64,000 nt of DNA, from NCBI GenBank assembly GCA_012656075.1, contig JAAKBF010000203.1:248001-312000 (forward strand). The letters run 5' to 3'. This document shows positions 11,124 through 20,042 of the stretch, piece after piece. Every line of letters begins with the position of its first letter. Position 1 is the stretch's first letter. Source of the stretch: Phytophthora hibernalis. Its lineage: Eukaryota; Oomycota; Peronosporomycetes; Peronosporales; Peronosporaceae. The translations under genes and the position numbers were made by a program. Below the pieces are notes generated by a model. It was given only the letters and a program-made list of their open reading frames with translations. It was not told where the DNA came from and did not search any database.

Positions 11124-11147
11124 TGTTCCTTATTGACGCACATTACT
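11124..11147 (-). repeat. right arm of outer inverted repeat
   Basis: Exact reverse complement of 8343-8366. It lies about 300 bp beyond the right Harbinger TIR. The stretch 10825-11123 between them has no ORF I can support. Confidence 0.7.
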
Positions 11148-11433
11148 ATACAGCTAGTACTGTAGTATAATACATGTATTCGTTATTTATCCGATGATTT
11201 TCGCTACTCTTCATTTTGTACAAATATGTTCTTTTTCTAGAAACGATTTGCAGTACAAAGATGCATGTTGCGATTTGCCATGCCTGGCCCCAGGGGCCAG
11301 GGGTGTTTGTTCAGCGACTCGTTCGACTCGTTCGCTTTCGGTCAAAGATTGACTGAAATTTGGCACTGCGCGTGCCGAGGGATGCGACGGAGGCACGACA
11401 GTTGAACGGAGAGGGCGTGACGGGGTCCACAAC

Positions 11434-11858
11434 ATGGACGCAGTGGTGACGGTGGAGCTTCATCGGGACAGCACGTTAACGGAGGCAGTGGAAGCGGTCA
11501 AGGCGGCATTGCTACGCGAGGCGGAGTGGGCAATGACGGAGGTGAAACGAGGGAAGTACGCGGAGAGCCCAGCGCGAACAGGGTGTCGGCGGCTGAGATG
11601 CTACGAGGCCAAGGGCGGCCGAGACGAGCAGACCGGATGCCCCAGCTTCTCCAGGTGGCAACGGCTGGCCACATCGTTGAGCGAGCGCGTCGACGGGCAC
11701 GGAATTGAGCTGGGCGATATGTCGTCGAGCACAAAGTCGAGTACGGCACGGGGCCAGGACGGCTGACGAATCGAAGGTGGCTTACGGCAGCAGAGTTTGA
11801 AGAGTTGCTGGACGCGGAGAAGATCGCGGACGATCTTAATGCCGGGGATGGCGTGTAG
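11434..11858 (+). pseudogene. GC-rich decayed ORF, probably repeat-derived
   Basis: A plus-strand chain of frames starts MDAVVTVELHRDSTLTEAV. It passes through EPSANRVSAAEMLRGQ and ends RRWLTAAEFEELLDAEKIAD, DLNAGDGV and TAG. At least two frame changes are needed. The whole 11270-12640 stretch is much more GC-rich than its AT-rich surroundings and has no intact gene. I suspect a remnant of a retroelement polyprotein, but no diagnostic domain (RT, RNase H, integrase, zinc knuckle) is visible. Confidence 0.35.
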
Positions 11859-12700
11859 TTGGGCACAGAATCACTGGTCCAAGAAAGGAGCAGCTGAACG
11901 ACGAACGGCGGAGACGGTTACGATTGATTTGACGAGCGACTAGCGGACGGCGGCGACGATGGCGAAGCTTGGTGGCGGAGACGAGTTGGTGATAGCGGCG
12001 AGCCAGTGGGCTCCGGGCACCGATTTCTGGAGGTACCCGGCAGGTTGAAGTTGCCGGATGGCGACGGCAGAAGATCGCAAGGCGGGCGATAAGGGGAGAA
12101 GCACCCGGAAGGAGCAACGATAGGAAGAGAGGGTGACTCTATAGTTAGACCTAGTGTGAGGACTTCGAGGATACGAAGGGCACTGAGCGCGCGGCCTGCG
12201 GCTCAACCCTCAGTCAAGACTTGGTAGCGAAGTGCTAAGTTGAGACTAACACGAGTAGTAAGCGACGGACGAGGTTGTTGGTTTGAAGACGAAGCCAGAC
12301 CAACGCAAAACACGTAAGGTAAGCTGAGTAGCCAGGAGGACACGAGGACGGCTAAGTCAATAGGTTGAAGAGGACCGCGGAGAAAGACCGTGGGGGCTGC
12401 GGTGCCTACTGTTGGCGCCTTGGCCGAGGGAGCATGCGCAGACGTACCGCGCGGTCTTATGGCTAGTGTTGGGCGACGTGCATGTGCCCGCTTCACATTT
12501 CATGCGGGAATGGCGGAGAGCAAGCTGCGGCTTACCCGAGCCGTCGTCGCCAAACCGCTCTCTCTCCTCATCGTGGCTATCCCAAGAAACCTCAAGGGTT
12601 GCGGGCCATATTAGGCTGGTGACGACGTCCAGCCTCGCACCTGAATAGTTACCCAGTGTTTCCTAGCGTCCGTAGGCTGAACCTTGTGAATTGACAGTGA

Positions 12701-12883
12701 AAGTTTATTGACCCTAAGGGGAAGATAGCTACAGAGGACTTATTCAAGCGATGGAACGCGGGCGAAGAGATTGCGATCGAGGTAATCAAAAGGATCGCGG
12801 CCGACCCACTCAGTTTCGCGAAGTACAACACACTCGGCTTGAATTTCAACACTTATGGAACGATTCCTAAAAGCTTCAATTGA
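12701..12883 (+). pseudogene. possible secreted-effector C-terminal remnant (W-motif-like)
   Basis: A 61-codon open stretch ending in TGA. It contains ATEDLFKRWNAGEEIAIEVI and DPLSFAKYNTLGLNF. The LFxRWxxGEE pattern resembles the W motif that opens WY repeats in Phytophthora RXLR effectors. There is no ATG, signal peptide or RXLR motif upstream; an in-frame TGA immediately precedes it. At best it is the tail of a truncated effector gene, and the match is short enough to be coincidental. Confidence 0.3.
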
Positions 12884-13666
12884 CTTGACGTTTTGCTCGT
12901 GACTTTTTCATTGTTTACATTCTGTCCAATATTCCCAAGACGATAAAGAAACGTAGATGCGTCACTACTGCAACTCTGTCGGTTTCCGTGGAATATAGCA
13001 TAGCTGTTAGCTATAAACATATCCAACACTTCCAACAAAATTCGGGGATTCTTCAAAAATTTTGAAACGGCGTTGGAACGAGAACATCGGAGAACTTCCG
13101 ACCTACTTTGAAGTGATAGTAATATCGTACAGGGTCTATAGTACAGACACAGGCTTATCTTCGAAATGTTTAATTACTTGTACACATTAGAGGATCATAT
13201 GACATGCAAGCGAACAAGGGTGCTACTTGAAATACTTCGAAGTACATGTACCGGTACTTCGAAGTACAAGGTTAACTAATTTCTATTCAATACAAAATGT
13301 TATGCTTCTTGGTGCATTGATCCATCGAAACTCGCGACTAACAGGGACTACTAGCGATATTAAAGCTTGCGTTCATGAAGTTTCACCGTACATGTATTTT
13401 CACATGAATTATGGCACCTATTTCGCTTGTCTTAATGAATTAGTAAAGATGCTTAATGGTTTATAAAAGTTTAAAGCTTGACTGCGGACGATTGGTTGAG
13501 TTTATCCGTGTTCAAATACAATAATATCTCGATCAATGCATTTACTTATGCAAGGCCACGGTGGTGGTAACCCATCCTTCTCCATTTCCCGTAGGATTTC
13601 ACGGCGACGAAACAGGCCTCGACCATAGGCCGTGCATACAAAACCTCATTTGCTTCATTTTGTATT
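12884..13666. other. AT-rich non-coding stretch
   Basis: 783 bp with stops in all frames and no ORF that looks like protein. A short near-palindrome of TACTTCGAAGTAC type occurs around 13233-13267. Nothing else can be supported. Confidence 0.5.
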
Positions 13667-14012
13667 AGTGGTTATCACAGTTGGAAAGTATGTTTGAGCA
13701 GCCAATAAGATCAAACCTTCGTGTACCGTCTTTTCAACTCTAACCTTCCGGCAAAAAGACGAAGGTTTGAGCAGGAGGTGAAGGTTTGACCTGATTGGCT
13801 GCTGTGTTTGTTTGGGGAAAGTAAGTATGTATCACCAACCAATCAAATCAAACCTTCAACTTTCAACTGTGAGGGTCTCGCTGATCCCCGTCGGTCTCCT
13901 GAACGCTTTATTGGCTGGTATTTGTCCGACACGGACGAGGGAGGACGACTGAAGTCGCGGGAAGACGGTGTGATCGATGCTTCTGCTTGTCTTCCTACCC
14001 ATGATAACCACT
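13667..14012. mobile_element. 346-bp MITE with Harbinger-type TIR
   Basis: Ends are AGTGGTTATCA (13667-13677) and its exact inverse (14002-14012). Both are flanked by ATT (13664-13666 and 14013-14015), the same duplicated triplet and nearly the same TIR as the autonomous Harbinger copy at 8483-10821. Internally there is a second inverted pair: AGCCAATAAGATCAAACCTTC near 13700 (bases shown in part) against GAAGGTTTGACCTGATTGGC near 13780. The element could therefore fold extensively. It has no coding capacity and is probably mobilised in trans. Confidence 0.65.
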
Positions 14013-14156
14013 ATTGTTGGCGAAAGATTGCCATAAAATCCTTTACAAACAAGTAGTATCTGGCTACGAAACAGCGACAATCACAAATGCCCACATCTGA
14101 TCCTCATTTATGTTTTATGCATGCAAAAATCAAACACGCAAACATTTTCAGCCAAC

Positions 14157-17100
14157 CTACTCAAAGATCAGCGCGCTCAGAGCCTGCTCCACGCCGTCCA
14201 TGGCGTGCTCAATTGTCTCCATCGAGCACGCGTACGAGATGCGCAGGCCGTTCTTCACGCCGAACGCCGAGCCAGGCACCAAAGCCACGTGAAAATGGCG
14301 GAGCAGGTACTCGCAGAAGTCGTCCGCGTCCTTCACCACTTCACTCTTGTCCGCCGTCGAACCCTGCTTGCCCTCAAAGTACGATGACAGGTCCATGAAC
14401 ACGTAGAACGCCGACGTCGGGTACGCGAAGGCTAGCTGCGGGATCGCCTGCAGACGCTTCACGATGTACTTCCGCTTCGTGTCCATGATCGCCAGCGTCT
14501 CCGTCATGCGCTCCTTGTTCTGCGACACACACTCCATCTCGAACTTCATGGCCTCCGCAGCGGCAGCCTGACCCACCGAGTTCGCGCACGACGTCAGCTG
14601 GCCCTGCAGCTTCGTGCACACCTGCACGAAGTACTTCGGGGCCGCTACGTAGCCGATGCGCAGGCCCGGCATCGCGTGCGACTTCGAGAAGCCGTTCACC
14701 GTCAGCGTGCGTTCGTACATCTCCGGCAGCGACGCGAAGCTCTGGTGCACACGCTTCGCCTCGCCCTCGTCCTGGTACACCAACTGCTCGTAGATCTCAT
14801 CCGCGATCACCAGGATGTGGCGGAACTGAGGCTTGCGCAGCACCGCGGCGATGCTCTCCAGCTGCGCCGGCGAGTGGACCGTGCCAGCCGGGTTGCTCGG
14901 GTTGCACAGCATCAGCGACTTCACGCGCGGGTTCGCCACCAGAGCCTTCTCCAGCTCCACCGGGTCGATCAGGTAGTTCTCAGACAGCTTGGTCTGCAGA
15001 ATTACCGGCTCACCGCCCGTGAGTTTCACCATCTCCGGGTAGCTCACCCAGTACGGCGCTGGGATCAGCACCTGGTCACCCGGCCGGGTGATCGTCAGCA
15101 GCACCTGGTACACCGTCTGCTTCGCGCCGTTCGACACCAAGATCTCCGTCAGCGGGTCGTATTTCAGACCCTTGCACGTCTCCAGATACTGCGCGATCAG
15201 CGTACGCAGCTCCGCCGTGCCCTTCACGTCCGTGTACTTCACCTTGCCCTGCTGCATGGCCGACATGCCGGCAGACAGCACGCGCTCCGCGGGGCGAAGT
15301 CAGGCTCACCAACACACAGTGACCACACCTGCTTGCCCTCTGCCTCGAGCTGCTTCGCCATGCCGTGGATCACCACCGTCTTCGACGCAGCAATCTTGCC
15401 CAGTAACGGGTTCTGCGGGTACTTCTCCGCCATCGCAGCATCAATTGGGAACGGAGCACGGGTAATCGCCGCACCACCACTCGCACCAGGCGTCGTCGGG
15501 GCCGATGATGCAGCTCCGCCCAACGCCGGAGTGAAAACGAGCGCGCTCAGAGCCTGCTCCACGCCGTCCATGGCGTGCTCAATTGTCTCCATCGAGCACG
15601 CGTACGAGATGCGCAGGCCGTTCTTCACGCCGAACGCCGAGCCAGGCACCAAAGCCACGTGAAAATGGCGGAGCAGGTACTCGCAGAAGTCGTCCGCGTC
15701 CTTCACCACTTCACTCTTGTCCGCCGTCGAACCCTGCTTGCCCTCAAAGTACGATGACAGGTCCATGAACACGTAGAACGCCGACGTCGGGTACGCGAAG
15801 GCTAGCTGCGGGATCGCCTGCAGACGCTTCACGATGTACTTCCGCTTCGTGTCCATGATCGCCAGCGTCTCCGTCATGCGCTCCTTGTTCTGCGACACAC
15901 ACTCCATCTCGAACTTCATGGCCTCCGCAGCGGCAGCCTGACCCACCGAGTTCGCGCACGACGTCAGCTGGCCCTGCAGCTTCGTGCACACCTGCACGAA
16001 GTACTTCGGGGCCGCTACGTAGCCGATGCGCAGGCCCGGCATCGCGTGCGACTTCGAGAAGCCGTTCACCGTCAGCGTGCGTTCGTACATCTCCGGCAGC
16101 GACGCGAAGCTCTGGTGCACACGCTTCGCCTCGCCCTCGTCCTGGTACACCAACTGCTCGTAGATCTCATCCGCGATCACCAGGATGTGGCGGAACTGAG
16201 GCTTGCGCAGCACCGCGGCGATGCTCTCCAGCTGCGCCGGCGAGTGGACCGTGCCAGCCGGGTTGCTCGGGTTGCACAGCATCAGCGACTTCACGCGCGG
16301 GTTCGCCACCAGAGCCTTCTCCAGCTCCACCGGGTCGATCAGGTAGTTCTCAGACAGCTTGGTCTGCAGAATTACCGGCTCACCGCCCGTGAGTTTCACC
16401 ATCTCCGGGTAGCTCACCCAGTACGGCGCTGGGATCAGCACCTGGTCACCCGGCCGGGTGATCGTCAGCAGCACCTGGTACACCGTCTGCTTCGCGCCGT
16501 TCGACACCAAGATCTCCGTCAGCGGGTCGTATTTCAGACCCTTGCACGTCTCCAGATACTGCGCGATCAGCGTACGCAGCTCCGCCGTGCCCTTCACGTC
16601 CGTGTACTTCACCTTGCCCTGCTGCATGGCCGACATGCCGGCAGACAGCACGCGCTCCGCGGGGGCGAAGTCAGGCTCACCAACACACAGTGACCACACC
16701 TGCTTGCCCTCTGCCTCGAGCTGCTTCGCCATGCCGTGGATCACCACCGTCTTCGACGCAGCAATCTTGCCCAGTAACGGGTTCTGCGGGTACTTCTCCA
16801 CCATGGTGGTGGGTGCAATGGCAGAAATCGTGGCTGTCGGTTTGTTGCCAAGCTTGAGTGTGACTGCATCGAGCGATTCACGGAACTTCTGGATCTGTTG
16901 CTCGGAGTTGGGGTTGAACTTGTAGAGTCCCTGGAACAGATCGAAGCTGTCTTTGCATGTGTCTTCAACAAGGCGAACAAGGTTCTTAAAGCCACGCGTG
17001 TCAATGGGGGTGTTCTTTACACCTTGGACGCTGAGTATTCGTCCAGTCAAGTGCGTCAAGAACTGGCTGCTCGCAGCGTACTCGTCGTGGGACTCACACG

Positions 17101-18756
17101 TCATTTCCAGCATGCGGCACATTTCCGTCTCGAAAATGCGCAGGAAGTTGTCCATGACGTGATTGTGTTCACCAGATATGACACGCACCTTTTCATACAT
17201 CATAGGCAGACCTCTCCAGGAGTACTTGCCACTTTCGGGGCCGAACATCGGGTGCGTGCACAAAATGCTTGCGCTCTCGGGCAGATCCTTGAACATGATC
17301 TGCTTCGGGTGCGTCTTGACAGACAGCACGTCCACAATCACGAGGTTTTCCAACAAGTGTTTGGGGATCTTGCTCAGCACACTTTCAAACGACAAAATGC
17401 TGACACCCAGCAACAGAACATCCAGGCCTGCGAAGAACTGCTCCAGATGGGTCGTCGACGAGTAGTACTTGCATCCAAGCTGCGTAGCCACACTGGAGTA
17501 GTCTGTCCGCGAGGTGGCACGCACCTCGTGTGCCTTGGACATCGTCTTGGCCAGGAACTGTCCGAAGTTACCAAACCCGTGAATGCCGATTTTCAAGCGC
17601 ACGGGCTGGTTCTCCTGCGGCATGATGGCGGGTGATGCCGTGACCGGGTTCGTGTGGTAGGCGCCGACCGCTTCCAGCGTCCTGCGCACGTCCCCAGCAG
17701 CTTTCCCTTGGTCGGGTAGGATCCCAACACGCGCACGAACTTGCAGAACTCGCGCAGGTGGCGCAGTGCGTTGATGACCTTCTCATCCGTCTGGTGGCCG
17801 ATGAGGTCCACGTAGAACAGGTAGCTGTACTTCCTGCGCGCGCTCTCGGCCGAGAGCGAAAAGTCATCGGACTGCCTCGTGTCCTGCAGCTGCTGCTCGG
17901 CCGTGTGTCCCCAGGGCCGACTCTCGATCTTGGACATGTCGATGTCCCTTAGCGAGAAGGCCGACAAGGCCTTGTAGAGCTGGCCCTGCTCGTTGCCGTC
18001 CACGAACGAGAACACAAGCGACGTCTTGAACTCCGTATCCACCTTGGCGTCCAGGCCCAGACCTTCCTTCTTGCTCAGCAGCAGGAAGCGCGTAAAGTTG
18101 CCGGCGTCGTCCTCCACGTTGCGCTGCAGCACCTGCAGGCCGTAGTACTCGGCGGCCAGGTCGCTGGCCACGGCGGCCGTGTCCTTCCACTGGTTGTCGG
18201 CCAGCATCTTGGCGCTGCCAGCCGTGTCGTACTCTGCGCGGGGCTTGGCGCCCATGGATGCGATGGTGTAGGCGCACTGGGCCAGCGCCTGCGGGTGGCT
18301 GATGACCGTCTTGATGTCGCTCTTGCTCACGCCCGGCAGCGCCAGCGGCGAGTGCTCCACGCGCAGGTCGTACTCGCCCACGATGTGTAGCTCGTACTTG
18401 AGCAGCAGGTCGTAGTTGGCGTGGATGCTGCCGCCCAGCGAGTTCTCGATGGGCAGCACGCCAAAGTCGGCGTCGTCGCGCTGCACGGCCTGGAACGCCT
18501 CCTCGAAGGACGGGTAGCCCACGGCCACGACGTTGGCCGACGCGCCCAGCAGCTGGCGTGTCGCCTTCTCCGAGTACGCGCCGGGCATGCCCTGGTACGC
18601 CACCTTCACCTCGCCCTTCATGGTCTCGCTTCCGGTCGGATGGGCAGATTGGAGAATGATCCGAGTGGAGCTTCGAGCAGAGGGGGCACTATTCGAATCG
18701 ATCGAGTTTGAAGGGGACGCTTCTTCTTGGGCTTGGGCTTGATTGGAGGGCTGCAT
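14157..18756 (-). CDS. fused prephenate/arogenate dehydratase-ACT, arogenate-type dehydrogenase and two class-I aminotransferase domains
   Basis: A single chain of about 1533 residues from MQPSNQAQ at 18756. Residues about 45-350 are a PheA-type dehydratase (VAYQGMPGAYSE, VLPIENSLGGSI, SHPQALAQC, NFTRF catalytic Thr-Arg-Phe) with an ACT domain (IESRPW). Residues about 380-640 are a plant-like TyrA dehydrogenase (LKIGIHGFGNFGQFLAKTM, VDVLSVK, CTHPMFGPESGK). Residues about 652-1070 and 1108-1533 are two fold-type-I aminotransferase domains (NPSNPAGT, ADEIYEQLVYQDE, NGFSKSHAMPGLRIGY with the PLP lysine). Together they could turn prephenate into arogenate and then into Phe and Tyr; only chorismate mutase is missing. 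One G deficit at 17692-17695 splits the dehydratase from the dehydrogenase and another at about 15291 splits the last domain. Both lie in G runs with conserved flanks. The substrate (prephenate or arogenate) is inferred. Confidence 0.9.
14171..15428. repeat. direct repeat copy 1 (aminotransferase domain 2)
   Basis: 1258 bp repeated in the same orientation at 15541-16799. I see no difference except one G in a run (GGGG here, GGGGG at 16661-16665). The borders coincide with the aminotransferase domain (EKYPQNPLLG to ALSAL). The flanks differ: this copy is preceded in the protein by a Ala/Ser/Pro/Thr linker (ALGGAASSAPTTPGASGGAA) and ends SALIFE-stop. Confidence 0.9.
15541..16799. repeat. direct repeat copy 2 (aminotransferase domain 1)
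   Basis: Upstream copy in the gene (minus strand) of the 1.26-kb repeat at 14171-15428. It is joined to the dehydrogenase through a short linker (KPTATISAIAPTTM) that differs from the linker before the second copy. Confidence 0.9.
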
Positions 18757-20042
18757 GGTGTGCAAGTGATAGGAAGTGTGCGCGAATCGGGTGATAGTGG
18801 TGGCTTGTTCATGTCGAGGCGGCCCGTTGAAGATGGCCAGACTCCATCTATGTTTTTGTTGTGCTTGTGCAAAGTACTTACAACAAAAGCAGCTCTTCAC
18901 GGTCACTTTTCAGGCACCAGGCGCTGAAGGTTGTGAAGAACTGTAGAGCGGCCACTGAGTATGCATCGCGCATAGACCAACTCTCAAGTTTTCAACGGTG
19001 CGCGGCGGTGATGTTGATGGAAGCTCACTCGGAAAATTGCTTTTACGTGGTGGTGTGCGTATCCCTGGCCAAAGGGAGCTTGCTCTCTGACAGGATGTTA
19101 CTGTCACAAAGCGCGTATTATGGCTGCGAAGCGGTGGGTTTGAGGTGGAGCAGCATTCATGGGCAGGAATCGTGCCAGATTAAGCTCTGAATACCGGTAT
19201 CGGGTACATATATTTGTGTCTCATGGGCTGCAATTTCGGCAGAATTGTGACTTGACAAATGTATGCCTGACGAACACTGACACGCTCTCGTTGCGGAGAC
19301 TTGTTGGTGAGGATAAGAGACGAAGCGGCAATTCGCGCCCGACAACTTCAACGCCGACAACGAATGCGTGTTAAACAGGACACGTTCGCCACGTCACAGC
19401 GCTGTCTTCGCCCACGCTCGCAATTGACAAAGCTGCATTTTGGCTCGCGACAATGGTTCTTGCCTCAAATCGTGCTGACGTCAGCCCTGCCGCTGGTTCA
19501 ACCAAGCGGACTTCGATTGCTCAATTGCTTCAACTGATGCGTGTGATTTATACCGCACAAATAACACCATCATATTGTACCGGCAGATTGGGATCGGTCA
19601 CAATAAACTTGAAATGGTTGTATGTTGACCAATTCTTGCCCAATTTTAGTAAATCAAAAGCCACTGTGTTACTGTTACCGAGGCGTATTTGATCATAGTT
19701 GTTCGTTCATGCTCTAGGCATGATAAAGCACGAGTCTTAATCCCCATATTTTTGTACCACTCTAGCCTTTTGTACCATAACTTCACAGGGAGAGCTCATA
19801 AGAAAGCACGAAAGACGCCATCGTGCTCCTGGATGCCTACACTACAAAACAAACAATATTTTATTTGCCAGAGAATCGTACATCGAGCGCTACATTCCGT
19901 TTTTCAGAGATAATTTAGCCGTTACAATAACACGAACTGTAACAGCCCCATGGCTGCTGCTGCTGTTCGGCGGTTTCTCCGCCTTGTAAACTTCTGGAGC
20001 AAGTAGGGCTACACGTCTCCAGCCGTCGCCGCCACAGCCAAG
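18757..20042. other. non-coding stretch between divergent genes
   Basis: 1286 bp between the starts of the minus-strand fused enzyme gene and the plus-strand channel gene. No supported ORF or repeat. It presumably contains both promoters. A short CACCAT/TATCAC-rich stretch precedes the enzyme start. I could not define an initiator. Confidence 0.5.

Noticed and set aside
11498..12496. Minus-strand ORFs in the GC-rich stretch
   Set aside because: Arg/Ser/Pro-rich shadow frames; no motif and no start or splice support.
13227..13466. 79-codon ORF in AT-rich DNA
   Set aside because: Low-complexity composition, no homologous look, no promoter or splice context; expected by chance.
14676..16693. 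Long plus-strand open frames (328 and 215 residues) across the aminotransferase repeats
   Set aside because: They are antisense shadows of the GC-rich minus-strand coding sequence, rich in Arg/His/Leu with no domain, and appear twice only because the repeat does.
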